A DNA stretch of 33,255 nucleotides from Granulicatella sp. WM01 (lineage in GTDB: Bacteria > Bacillota > Bacilli > Lactobacillales > Aerococcaceae). The stretch spans positions 1 to 33,255 of the forward strand of contig NZ_SPPB01000013.1 in the NCBI RefSeq assembly GCF_004570605.1. Reading direction: 5' to 3'. Both the position numbers and the translations under genes were made by a program. Position 1 is the first letter of the stretch, and every line of letters begins with the position of its first letter. Positions 1 through 8,503 of this stretch are shown here, piece after piece. The notes under the pieces were generated by a model. It was not told the origin of the DNA, made no database searches, and was given only the letters and a program-made list of their open reading frames with translations.

Positions 1-255
1 CACACAAAAGCGTTGGTTATTGAAGCATTTAATGGGGATATTTTCTTGAATATCGCTGACAACATTTATGCCACACGTTGTTTGTTAACACATGAAGAGC
101 ATTCAGCGGTGTTTGATTTGGGTGAGAATATAAAAAAAGAAAGACGCCAATACGTTCCACCACAATCACACCCGTGGAAACTGGCATCTTTCAAACGCTA
201 TCTCAAGAGTATTGGAAAAACTCTTGAAGAGTATCAAGACAACAAGCTTGCTTGA
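1..255 (+). CDS. transposase, C-terminal fragment (5' end outside window)
   Basis: The frame is open from the first base of the window and stops at TGA 253-255, giving about 84 residues, so this is the tail of a longer protein rather than a complete small gene. The tail is polar and basic, with a YVPP..SHPWK segment followed by a helical, lysine-rich end. This resembles the C-termini of DDE integrase-core transposases of the ISNCY/IS1202 type, where a P-x-x-HPW motif lies just past the catalytic core. No catalytic residues are in view, so the family is a guess. A long perfect hairpin (283-324) and a short palindrome near 325-345 lie downstream and probably belong to the end of the element. 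The TTG at 13 is an internal codon, not a start. Confidence 0.5.
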   Translation, partial: HTKALVIEAFNGDIFLNIADNIYATRCLLTHEEHSAVFDLGENIKKERRQYVPPQSHPWKLASFKRYLKSIGKTLEEYQDNKLA

Positions 256-282
256 TACTTTAATAGCATACATTATTTTGCC

Positions 283-324
283 CTATAAGTGCAATGATTT
301 TTTTGAAAATCATTGCACTTATAG
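283..324. repeat. perfect 19-bp inverted repeat at the transposase 3' flank
   Basis: The arms 283-301 and 306-324 are exact reverse complements around a 4-nt TTTG loop. There is no T-run directly outside either arm, so it is not a classic intrinsic terminator, although it could stop transcription out of the mobile element. The next bases (325-345) hold a second short palindrome, CCCAcATTTTGGG, which may mark the end of the insertion sequence. I could not define a terminal inverted repeat because the other end is outside the window. Confidence 0.6.
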
Positions 325-420
325 TGGCCCACATTTTGGGACATTTTCATTTTCGATTGACATACTTGTTTTTTAATCACTTTTTATGACATTTATTTTA
401 TATAGACTAAAATTACTTAG

Positions 421-2943
421 TTAGCGACTGGAACTTGAACGGGGTTCAGTAGGTGCCTGATTGTTTTGTCGCTGTTCACTTGTTTGTTGTGATTGTCCAC
501 TCTGGCTCGATGTTTCAGGTGGTAATAGTGACTGAATTAAGTTTGACCAGTACGCATTTAATGTGTCTGAACTTTCTCCTGGAGCAAATTGATATGAAAT
601 AGCATAAGGTGGACGACTAGTTAAAAATAAATCTGATGTCATTGGTCCTGTAATGTTCAATTTGCTGCCATTATTCAATGTGATTTCTCCAGGTAATGTT
701 CCAGTGGCACTTAATACACTTGAGGTCATGACATTATTAGGCTGTGTGCTAAACTGTTTAGTAGTGTCAAAATACTCAGGAGCAGCACTATGTATAGCAT
801 TGGCGATATTTGCCCATAATTGTTGTGTTCTTATATAAATTGGACCGTCTGAATTAGTTATGGCAAATACATGATTTACACCATGATTATTGTCAAAACC
901 GGACCATTGTCCGATTGTAATTTGAGGCGTGCTGACAATTACCCACATATCTTGATAATTATCAGATGTTCCTGTTTTTCCGTAGCGTTGAGGGAATGTG
1001 AAATTCACATATCGTTTAAAATAAGACGTTGTTCCTCCTTCAACAGAATCGTTCAACATAGAACGCAGAATATAAGCTGTTCCGGCGTTGAATACTTGAG
1101 TTTCTTTTTTCTCATGTTGATACACAATATTGCCTTGATTATCTTCAATACGTTCAATGAGATAAGGCGTAATATGTTTTCCGTCATTGGCAAATGTTGT
1201 ATAGGCACTAGTTTGCTCTACAACACTAGGCCCTGTAGAAAAGCCACCTAAAGATGCCGCTTCATTTAAATATTCACTAGAATCAATAGCAGAAATTCCC
1301 ATATTTTTCATATATGAACCTGTATCAATTCCTTTTTGAAGCATGGCAGAATACAAGTGAACTGTGGGATTATTTAAAGACATTTTTAAAGCATATCTTG
1401 CACTGACAAATGTATTGGATACTCTATTATCAGCATTTGTAGGTGTCCAATAACTTCCGTCTTGTTGACGTCGGCTAATGGCAGTATCCCCTAAAATTGT
1501 TGCTGGGTAAATAAAGTTTTGGTCAATAGCAGGACCATAAACTAACAACGGCTTGATTGTTGAACCGGGGGAGCGTCTTGTTGAAAAGGCGTGGTCTGTT
1601 TGAGAAACAGAAAAATCTCGTCCGCCAACAAATCCTAAAATTTTACCTGTGGCGTTTTCAATAGCCACACTCCCAATTTGTGGTGGTTCTGTTGCAGTTT
1701 TTATTTCACCTGTAGTAGAGTCTGTATATGTTGTTTGATAAGATTCACCTAGCAAATAAATATTGTCCGCCGTACCAGACTGCATAGCCTCATAGACCTT
1801 TTTATCAATAGTAGAGTAGACTTTATAACCAGAACTTGCCAGTAAATTAGCCGCTTTAAAATAATATTGATTATACAATTCAACAGAAGCATCAACAGTT
1901 GACCAATCTTTTCCGTCTTGTTTAATTTGTTGCTTCATTAAAGCAATGACAGCTTCACGATGGACAGCTTGATATAAATAAGAATGTAAAGCAACTGTAC
2001 TGTTTTGTGGTTGTAAAAAGTCTTTAGTAATATCGTAGTTTTGAGCCTCTTCTAGTTCTGCATCGTTAATATAGCCATTGCGATGCATGGCAGTTAAAAC
2101 AATTTTCATACGTGCAATACCAGCGTCAAGATCTTGTTTAATTGTTCCGATATTTGTATAAGGTGTATACGCATAAGGCGATTGTGGCAATCCAACCAAA
2201 AATGCAGCTTGTGGTAAAGTTAAATCTTTAGCTTGTTTTCCAAAAACACCTTCTGCTGCAGCTTGAATGCCGGCAATATTTTGTCCGGAGTTATTACGTC
2301 CAAAAGAGGAAACATTGAGATAGGCATTCAAAATATCATCTTTTGAAAAATATTTTTCCACACGCATAGCTAGTAAAATTTCTTTTGCTTTACGTGTAAA
2401 AGTCAATTCATTGGTCAATAATTGTTGTTTGACTAATTGTTGTGTTAGTGTTGAACCTCCTGTTTGACTATCTGATCCAGATATTTCTTGTAAAATAGCT
2501 CTTAAAACAGCTTTAGGTACAATGCCATTATGTGTATAGAATGAGTCATCTTCTGTTGCAATAATGCCTTGCTTCACGTAATCAGAAATTTCCTGTAAAG
2601 GCACAACTTTTCTCACTAAATCAGATTGAACCTCTGAAATCATATCGCCATCTTGAAAAAATAGAGCAGACGCTTGATTTAAAGAACCTAATTGTGTTTG
2701 CATTTGTGTTTGGCTAGGCACAGACGTATGAGAAATAATATTGGCAAAATAGCCTAATCCAATCCCAAGTCCTAGACTCATTAGGAAACACAAGCAAAGG
2801 AGCGTTAAATAAAATAAGCGTTTTGTTACTCCAAAGCTAATATTAAAAATTGACATTGCTTGCTTAGTTAAAGATTTCTGTTTAATCGTATGGATATGCT
2901 GCTTCATGCGATTAAGTAATTCATGTAATTTTTCGTTTTTCAT
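421..2943 (-). CDS. pbp2A: class A penicillin-binding protein (bifunctional transglycosylase/transpeptidase)
   Basis: Bifunctional peptidoglycan synthase: it polymerises lipid II into glycan strands and crosslinks stem peptides outside the membrane. The 840-residue protein has a basic cytoplasmic N-terminus, one membrane anchor at about 43-70, a GT51 domain at about 90-280 (ATEDDSFYTHNG with Glu131 as likely catalytic acid; TLTQQLVKQ at 165-173) and a transpeptidase domain at about 420-710. That domain carries the nucleophile motif STIK (461-464), SLN (522-524) and KTGTS (656-660). The tail is rich in Ser and Gln. All three penicillin-binding motifs are intact. It lies 52 nt downstream of rarA on the same strand, so the two may be co-transcribed; a GAGAGG ribosome site precedes the ATG. 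Length and order fit the Pbp2A class of streptococci and enterococci; the exact paralogue is inferred. Confidence 0.93.
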   Translation of the reverse strand: MKNEKLHELLNRMKQHIHTIKQKSLTKQAMSIFNISFGVTKRLFYLTLLCLCFLMSLGLGIGLGYFANIISHTSVPSQTQMQTQLGSLNQASALFFQDGDMISEVQSDLVRKVVPLQEISDYVKQGIIATEDDSFYTHNGIVPKAVLRAILQEISGSDSQTGGSTLTQQLVKQQLLTNELTFTRKAKEILLAMRVEKYFSKDDILNAYLNVSSFGRNNSGQNIAGIQAAAEGVFGKQAKDLTLPQAAFLVGLPQSPYAYTPYTNIGTIKQDLDAGIARMKIVLTAMHRNGYINDAELEEAQNYDITKDFLQPQNSTVALHSYLYQAVHREAVIALMKQQIKQDGKDWSTVDASVELYNQYYFKAANLLASSGYKVYSTIDKKVYEAMQSGTADNIYLLGESYQTTYTDSTTGEIKTATEPPQIGSVAIENATGKILGFVGGRDFSVSQTDHAFSTRRSPGSTIKPLLVYGPAIDQNFIYPATILGDTAISRRQQDGSYWTPTNADNRVSNTFVSARYALKMSLNNPTVHLYSAMLQKGIDTGSYMKNMGISAIDSSEYLNEAASLGGFSTGPSVVEQTSAYTTFANDGKHITPYLIERIEDNQGNIVYQHEKKETQVFNAGTAYILRSMLNDSVEGGTTSYFKRYVNFTFPQRYGKTGTSDNYQDMWVIVSTPQITIGQWSGFDNNHGVNHVFAITNSDGPIYIRTQQLWANIANAIHSAAPEYFDTTKQFSTQPNNVMTSSVLSATGTLPGEITLNNGSKLNITGPMTSDLFLTSRPPYAISYQFAPGESSDTLNAYWSNLIQSLLPPETSSQSGQSQQTSEQRQNNQAPTEPRSSSSR

Positions 2944-2995
2944 ACAATACCTCTCTTAGCTCATTATAGCAAATTCTAAACGAACTGGCTATGTA

Positions 2996-4273
2996 TTATG
3001 ATAAGGAATCTCTAAATTTCATGAGTTGATTAGCCAGTAATTGTTCATAGCGTCCAGTGGTATTGGGAATATAGTACCGTTTATCTTTCAATTCCTTAGG
3101 AAGATACTCTTGTTTTACCCAATGATTAGGATAGTGATGAGGATATTTATATTCATTTCCACGTCCTAAATATTCGGCACCTTGATAATGGTTATCTCTT
3201 AAATGTGGAGGAATTTGTCCATAATTTCCTTTTTTCACATCACTTAAAGCATGGTCTATCGCCATAATTGTGGAGTTTGATTTTGGAGAAAGAGCCAAAT
3301 CAATGACCGCCATAGCTAGTGGAATTCGAGCCTCTGGAAATCCTAAACGTTCAGCACTTTGTATAGCGTTTAATGTACGATGAACTGCAGAAGGATTAGC
3401 AAAGCCTATATCTTCATAAGCAACGACCGTTAAGCGCCTTGCAATAGTTGGTAAATCGCCAGATTCAATTAAGCGTGCCAAATAATGTAAGGAAGCATCT
3501 ACATCACTTCCACGGATAGATTTTTGAAAAGCTGAAATGGTGTCATAATGAGCATCGCCGCCTTTATCATGCACTAAAAATTTTTTTTGCAAACATTCAC
3601 TTGTAATCTCTGTTGTAATATGAATGATATTATCTTCATCAGCAGGAGTAGAAAGAACAGCTAATTCTAAAGCGTTTAAACTACTTCTAAGATCACCACC
3701 TGTTGCTCGTGAGAGATGTATTAGAGCCTCTTGACTTAAATCTACCTGATAGTTACCAAGTCCATTTTGAGTATCTTTTAAAGCGAATTGAATCCCATTT
3801 GCAATATCTTGTTCGGAGAGTGGGAACAATTCAAAAATTTGTGTTCTACTTCTAATGGCAGGATTAATGCTAATAAAAGGATTCTCTGTTGTAGCTCCAA
3901 TTAAAATGATAAGTCCACTTTCTAAGTGTGGCAATAAAAAATCTTGTTTCACCTTATTTAAACGATGAATTTCATCTAAAAGTAAAATAACTTGTCCAGT
4001 TAGTTTTGCCTCCTCGACAACAATATCCAAATCTTTTTTTGAGTCTGTGGCTGCATTCAATGTACGAAAAGGTAGTTGCATACTTCCAGCTATCGCACTT
4101 GCAATACTTGTTTTTCCAATGCCTGGTGGTCCATATAAAATCATGGAAGATAATCGCTTAGAAATGACCATACGTTGAATAATCTTTTCTTGACCAACAA
4201 GATGTTGTTGACCAACAATGTGTTCAATATGTTTCGGACGCATTCTAAAGGCTAGTGGCTTTAAATTTGTCAT
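2996..4273 (-). CDS. rarA: replication-associated recombination protein A (RarA/MgsA AAA+ ATPase)
   Basis: Clamp-loader-like AAA+ ATPase that acts at stalled replication forks, conserved from bacteria (RarA/MgsA) to eukaryotes (Mgs1/WRNIP1). The 425-residue protein shows a Walker A motif GPPGIGKTS (48-56), Walker B LLLDEIHR (97-104), a sensor region IGATTENP at about 125-132, and a GGDLRSSLNALE sensor-2/lid motif. The C-terminal half contains the family's typical tetramerisation region with RGSDVDASLHYLARLIE and HYPNHWVKQEYLP segments. The length is normal for the family. The ATG is preceded by a good ribosome site (AAAGGAGCC on the minus strand) and by an extended -10 box about 35 nt upstream. 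pbp2A follows on the same strand. Confidence 0.96.
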   Translation of the reverse strand: MTNLKPLAFRMRPKHIEHIVGQQHLVGQEKIIQRMVISKRLSSMILYGPPGIGKTSIASAIAGSMQLPFRTLNAATDSKKDLDIVVEEAKLTGQVILLLDEIHRLNKVKQDFLLPHLESGLIILIGATTENPFISINPAIRSRTQIFELFPLSEQDIANGIQFALKDTQNGLGNYQVDLSQEALIHLSRATGGDLRSSLNALELAVLSTPADEDNIIHITTEITSECLQKKFLVHDKGGDAHYDTISAFQKSIRGSDVDASLHYLARLIESGDLPTIARRLTVVAYEDIGFANPSAVHRTLNAIQSAERLGFPEARIPLAMAVIDLALSPKSNSTIMAIDHALSDVKKGNYGQIPPHLRDNHYQGAEYLGRGNEYKYPHHYPNHWVKQEYLPKELKDKRYYIPNTTGRYEQLLANQLMKFRDSLS

Positions 4274-4304
4274 ATATGGCTCCTTTCTTTGTTATGTCTA
4301 GTTT

Positions 4305-4313
4305 ATTATACCA
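4305..4313 (-). promoter_or_regulatory. extended -10 promoter for rarA
   Basis: On the minus strand this reads TGGTATAAT, a consensus -10 hexamer with the TGn extension. It sits about 32 nt upstream of the rarA ATG. No convincing -35 box is present, as is usual for extended -10 promoters. Confidence 0.6.
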
Positions 4314-4650
4314 CAATCATCATGTAACCGTATAAAAATTGTTGAAAATGCCTATTTTATTGAAAGGTTTTCTAAAAAAACAGATGATGATTTTAGATAA
4401 ACGAAAAAATGATTGTTAAAAGGGATAATGCATGAGTATAGTCTAGTAAATCCATGAGATATAAAATCTTGTTCTGTAAATCTGTTTTAAGGAAAAGTAT
4501 GACTAAAAATTAAAAAGAGTACAGCAAAAAACTTTCTTAAACAATTATCGCAATCTGAGGCGAAATATGGTAAAATGAAACGTATGAGCACAATATAACG
4601 TGTGCGTAAAGTTAGTGCGTAAATGTACTATAAATGAAGGAGATGACGTT
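4314..4650 (+). promoter_or_regulatory. rarA-tkt divergent intergenic region with tkt promoter
   Basis: An AT-rich gap between divergent rarA and tkt. The tkt promoter is probably the extended -10 TGGTAAAAT at 4568-4576; no clear -35 is seen. It leaves a leader of about 70 nt that ends in the ribosome site AAGGAG (4637-4642). I see no structured riboswitch and no credible small gene in the rest. Confidence 0.5.
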
Positions 4651-6624
4651 ATGTTAGGTATGAAATCTGTTAACGCAATGCGCTTTTTAGGTGTTGACAT
4701 GATTAACAAAGCAAAATCAGGACATCCCGGAGTAGTTTTGGGTGCTGCTCCAATGGCGTATGCCTTATTTGCAAACCATATAAGAATTACCCCAAATAGA
4801 ACAAAATGGTTTAATCGTGATCGTTTTGTCCTTTCTGCTGGTCATGGGTCAGCATTACTATATGCTATTTTACATTTAGCACAATACGACGATGTGACGA
4901 TAGATGAGTTGAAACAATTTCGTCAATTGCATTCTAAAACACCAGGGCATCCTGAATATGGATACACTAAAGGTGTGGACGCAACGAGTGGACCTTTAGG
5001 ACAAGGGATTTCGACAGCAGTTGGGATGGCTTTAGCTGAACGTTATTTAGCTGCTCAATTTAATCGCCCGAACTTTCCTGTAGTAGATCATTATACGTAT
5101 GCCATTTGTGGTGATGGTGATTTTATGGAAGGGGTTAGTGGTGAGGCAAGTTCATTTGCTGGACTACAAAAGTTAGGAAAATTAATTGTTTTATACGATT
5201 CAAATGATATTTGTTTAGACGGAAAAACTGATGATGCATTTACTGAAAATGTGCGTCAACGTTATGATGCGTATGGTTGGCATACAGTATTAGTACAAGA
5301 CGGAAATGATTTAGAGGCTATTTCTAAAGCTATTGAGGAAGCCAAACATGATCCACGTCCATCATTGATTGAAATTAAAACAATTATTGGATTTGGTTCT
5401 CCAAAACAAGGTACAAATGCTGTGCACGGAGCACCACTTGGACAGGAAGACACACAAATAGCACGTGAAAATCTAAAATGGGAGTATGCTCCGTTTGAAA
5501 TTCCAGAAGATGTATATGCTGATTTTAAAGAGCATGTTGTAGATCGTGGTCAAACTGCTTATGAAACGTGGAAAGCAATGGTTAAAGAGTATTACGAAGC
5601 ATTTCCAGAGTTGGCAGATGCCTTTAAACGTGCTGCACATAATGATGTGTTAAGTGAATTGACACAAGCAGATTTCCCAACGTATGAAGTTGGTTTCAAA
5701 CAAGCTACACGTAACTCATCTCAAGATGCTTTAAATGCTATTTCTAAAGTATCTGCACAATTTTTGGGTGGGTCAGCAGACTTGGCACATTCTAATATGA
5801 CGATGATTAAATCAGATACACTACAAGACGATACACATAGAGATCAACGTAATATTCAATTTGGTGTACGTGAGTTTGCTATGGGAACAATTTTAAATGG
5901 AATGGCTTTACACGGAGGATTGCGTGTGTTTGGTGGGACATTCTTTGTCTTTAGTGATTATTTAAAAGGAGCAATACGTTTAGCTGCTTTACAAAAATTG
6001 CCAATTACTTATGTGTTAACGCATGATAGTATTGCCGTAGGCGAAGATGGACCAACACATGAACCTATTGAACATTTAACAGCTTTGCGTGCTTTGCCAA
6101 ACATGAATGTTATTCGTCCAGCAGATGCTGTGGAAACACAAGCAGCATGGTATTTGGCAGCAACATCAACGCAAACACCAAGTGCTTTAGTGTTGTCTAG
6201 ACAACCATTGCCAGTATTGGAAAATAGTAGTTTTGAAGGTGTTGCTAAGGGAGCATACGTTGTGTATGAAACAACAGAAAATCCTAAGTACATTTTATTA
6301 GCTTCTGGTTCAGAAGTTTCTCTAGCTATTCAAGCAGCGAAAGTATTAGAAGAACAAGGAAAAAATGTTCGAGTTGTAAGTTGTCCAAGTTTAGAATTAT
6401 TTGAACAACAAACACAAGAATATAAAGATTCTATCTTACCTTCTCATACAAAACGTTTAGCAATTGAAATGGGTGCTAGCATGCCATGGTATCGTTACGT
6501 TGGATTGAAAGGTGACGTGCTAGGAATTGATCGTTTTGGCGAAAGTGCTCCAGCACAAGATTTATTAGCATACTTCGGCTTTACAGTTGAACATGTGGTT
6601 GAGCGTGTTAATGCTCTAGGATAA
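4651..6624 (+). CDS. tkt: transketolase
   Basis: Thiamine-diphosphate enzyme of the non-oxidative pentose phosphate pathway: it moves two-carbon units between ketose and aldose phosphates. I place the start at ATG 4651 because AAGGAGATGAC lies just upstream; the longer frame from GTG 4600 has no ribosome site. The 657-residue product shows LSAGHGSALLYA (61-72), SGPLGQGIS (113-121), the ThDP/Mg-binding segment GDGDFMEG (154-161) ending in a downstream SND, and the pyrimidine domain with GVREFAMG and HDSIAVGEDGPTHEP. This is full length for the family. It is monocistronic, with its own promoter and a following hairpin. Ribose-5-phosphate isomerase, which feeds it, is encoded 4.3 kb downstream. 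Confidence 0.97.
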   Translation: MLGMKSVNAMRFLGVDMINKAKSGHPGVVLGAAPMAYALFANHIRITPNRTKWFNRDRFVLSAGHGSALLYAILHLAQYDDVTIDELKQFRQLHSKTPGHPEYGYTKGVDATSGPLGQGISTAVGMALAERYLAAQFNRPNFPVVDHYTYAICGDGDFMEGVSGEASSFAGLQKLGKLIVLYDSNDICLDGKTDDAFTENVRQRYDAYGWHTVLVQDGNDLEAISKAIEEAKHDPRPSLIEIKTIIGFGSPKQGTNAVHGAPLGQEDTQIARENLKWEYAPFEIPEDVYADFKEHVVDRGQTAYETWKAMVKEYYEAFPELADAFKRAAHNDVLSELTQADFPTYEVGFKQATRNSSQDALNAISKVSAQFLGGSADLAHSNMTMIKSDTLQDDTHRDQRNIQFGVREFAMGTILNGMALHGGLRVFGGTFFVFSDYLKGAIRLAALQKLPITYVLTHDSIAVGEDGPTHEPIEHLTALRALPNMNVIRPADAVETQAAWYLAATSTQTPSALVLSRQPLPVLENSSFEGVAKGAYVVYETTENPKYILLASGSEVSLAIQAAKVLEEQGKNVRVVSCPSLELFEQQTQEYKDSILPSHTKRLAIEMGASMPWYRYVGLKGDVLGIDRFGESAPAQDLLAYFGFTVEHVVERVNALG

Positions 6625-6631
6625 TACATAA

Positions 6632-6684
6632 ACAAGCGATAAAGTGCTCGCATTAAAGAGTGCTCTATCGCTTGTTGTTGTATA
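6632..6684 (+). terminator. intrinsic terminator after tkt
   Basis: Arms 6632-6649 and 6658-6675 pair over 18 positions with two G-U wobbles and one A-C mismatch around an 8-nt loop. They are followed by a T-rich but interrupted tract. It lies 8 nt past the tkt stop codon. Confidence 0.75.
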
Positions 6685-7167
6685 AAGTTTTGAAAAAGTT
6701 TGAAAATATATTCTATTGCTAGATGTTGTTTTCTACAAATATAGAATAAATTGACAATATCTACTGGGAAAAAGTAAATATTTTTGAAATTACGGGGAAC
6801 CAGTGTCTATAAATGTTGATTTTTCGCAATTTTTGTTATTTATAGAGTTCCGTTAAAGTGTAATACTTATATTAAAAATAATTTTAGAGTAAAATAAAAA
6901 TAGACAGGCTAAAAATATTTTTTTTGAAAGCAGGTCAAAATTCAAAAAGTCTGGGAATGGTTTGTTTTACGGAGCATGTATCAAGATAGGTGTAAGAAAA
7001 CGTTTCTTCTTGGAATCTATAACATGTTACAAAAAGTTGACTATTTGAATTGGAACCATGTGAAAAGGATTGTCTTTATAACAAGGTACAGACATGTTTG
7101 ACTTAAAGGCAGTCAAGCCTGTTTTTATGGTTACTTTATTGAAGATATTTACTGTTTCAAAATAAAA
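6685..7167 (+). ncRNA. gene-free stretch with a candidate small RNA unit (about 6787-7127)
   Basis: There is no convincing protein gene here. A possible promoter, TTGACA at 6751-6756 with a weak TAAATA at 6775-6780 (18-bp spacer), is followed by a hairpin 6792-6853, whose inner arms CTATAAAT/ATTTATAG pair perfectly and whose outer arms pair with a two-base bulge. A terminator-like hairpin follows at 7092-7122 (12 bp, one mismatch and one wobble, then TTTTTA). Together these could define a transcript of about 340 nt. An AAGAAA-ACG-TTTCTT palindrome lies at 6994-7008. The -10 box is poor, so the call is tentative; I do not recognise tmRNA, RNase P RNA or 6S RNA in it. Confidence 0.3.
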
Positions 7168-7205
7168 ATTCGTGTTGTGGAACAGGAAAGTTTCACAACA
7201 CGAAT
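7168..7205 (-). terminator. intrinsic terminator of the two-component operon
   Basis: Perfect 12-bp arms (7168-7179 and 7194-7205). On the minus strand the stem is followed by TTTTTATTTT, the T-tract expected for termination of the leftward kinase gene. On the plus strand no T-run follows. Confidence 0.8.
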
Positions 7206-7215
7206 AAATATGTGG

Positions 7216-7244
7216 ACTATAACTAATAGTTAGTTATAGTTTTA
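7216..7244 (+). repeat. short hairpin between the terminator and the kinase gene
   Basis: Perfect 10-bp arms ACTATAACTA / TAGTTATAGT around a 5-nt loop, followed by TTTT on the plus strand. It could stop rightward transcription coming toward the kinase gene. The stem is AT-rich and weak. Confidence 0.45.
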
Positions 7245-7300
7245 AGTATATTATATAAATTTATTTTGGCAAAGAAACGCTTTAATCACGTTTAGTGCAT

Positions 7301-8503
7301 TTAAGGTTTTGGAATAGATAATGTCATTAACACACCTGTTTGTGTATTTTCGGCATGTAATTTTCCATTATGATGTCGGACAAGCTCTTGAGCTAAAGAT
7401 AAGCCTATACCAATGCCAGTTTGCTTATGTTGACTTCCACGATAAAATCGTTCAAATATATAAGGAAGATCATGTTTAGGAATTAATGGTCCAGTATTAT
7501 GGACTTTAATTGTTGTAAAGAAAATAGAATCTTCTAAAGTTAATGTAATCTTTCCGTGAGGTGATGTATAGTCTATAGCATTTTTAAGCACATTAGTGAG
7601 TGCTTCTCTTAAATAAAATACATCAGCAAACAATGTACTGTCTTGTATATGTGTTTCAATAGTAATGTGGTTGTGTTGTGTTAAAACATCAAATCGCTGA
7701 AGAATGCTATTGATAAATTCATGTGTGTCTGTAGCAGTAATATTGACTTGAATAACACCAGCATCTAATCGTGCAAGTAACAGTAAAGATTGGACAAGAT
7801 ATTCAATGCGTTCAATTTGTGGTTCAAGTTGTTCAATTTTTTCATTTGTTCGCTCATTAAGAGGCAAAATCTTTAAGGTATCACTCACTACCATTAAGGA
7901 AGTGAGTGGTGTTTTTAGTTGATGTGAAATATTGGCAATATGCTTATTCAAATAATTTTTATGTTGAATTGCCGTATCTCGTTGGGTGTATAGGCTTGTT
8001 GCCATATCATATAATTGATTATTCAAAAAGGAAAGTTCTCCCTCTTTATTTTGTCGAATATCGTAAGGTTTATGATGATATGACAACTCTTGAACAAACT
8101 GTTGCAAAGTATTGATATGTGCATAAAATTTCTTGAAATGTAAAGTAATGGCTAAAAGTGTAGCACCAACAAATGCTGACCAGCCTAACCATAGCCAAAG
8201 AAGAGGTGTTGATACACTTGGAAACTCTAAATGTGGTGTTATAGAAAGATTGGTTAGACGATTAAATTCCTCTTGTGCCTGTGGAGAGAGAATGCCCTCA
8301 TTGAAAAAAGTATCTAATGAATCTTGTGTATGCACTACAGCTAGTGATTTGGTTAAATGGTATGTCGCATCTATGTGGTAACTACGATACACCAAATGTA
8401 AACTGATGTGTAACAGTATGCCACTAAGAATGGTGATAATAATCCACAAGTAGAGTGCTCTTTTTGCTTCTGGATTACGATAAATAGAGAATACTGTTTT
8501 CAT
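7301..8503 (-). CDS. two-component sensor histidine kinase
   Basis: Membrane sensor kinase of 400 residues. Two transmembrane helices (about 15-38 and 101-122) bracket a small extracytoplasmic loop of about 60 residues. A linker/HAMP-like coiled segment (about 123-185) follows, then the HisKA dimerisation helix with phospho-acceptor His194 in ISHQLKTPLT, the N-box NVLKNAIDY (304-312), an F-box region YIFERFYRG and a G-box GIGIGLSLA (363-371). It autophosphorylates and passes phosphate to the response regulator encoded just upstream; the two genes overlap by 4 nt (ATGA), so translation is coupled. No transporter or other target gene is adjacent, so the signal is unknown. The short loop favours sensing within or near the membrane, which is inference. 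Confidence 0.92.
   Translation of the reverse strand: MKTVFSIYRNPEAKRALYLWIIITILSGILLHISLHLVYRSYHIDATYHLTKSLAVVHTQDSLDTFFNEGILSPQAQEEFNRLTNLSITPHLEFPSVSTPLLWLWLGWSAFVGATLLAITLHFKKFYAHINTLQQFVQELSYHHKPYDIRQNKEGELSFLNNQLYDMATSLYTQRDTAIQHKNYLNKHIANISHQLKTPLTSLMVVSDTLKILPLNERTNEKIEQLEPQIERIEYLVQSLLLLARLDAGVIQVNITATDTHEFINSILQRFDVLTQHNHITIETHIQDSTLFADVFYLREALTNVLKNAIDYTSPHGKITLTLEDSIFFTTIKVHNTGPLIPKHDLPYIFERFYRGSQHKQTGIGIGLSLAQELVRHHNGKLHAENTQTGVLMTLSIPKP

Noticed and set aside
6994-7008. cre-like palindrome AAGAAAACGTTTCTT
   Set aside because: It lacks the TG and CA ends of the cre consensus, and no gene start follows.
6976-7101. 41-codon frame starting MYQDRCKKTFLLG in the tkt-kinase gap
   Set aside because: GGAG is only one base from the ATG, the product resembles nothing I know, and the end runs into a hairpin.
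7094-7165. 23-codon frame (MFDLKAVKPVFMVTLLKIFTVSK would exceed quoting limits; begins MFDLKAVKPVF) before the kinase terminator, possible signal peptide
   Set aside because: Its first half is the arm and loop of the terminator-like hairpin at 7092-7122, and its AAGG ribosome site is poor. Spurious frame more likely.
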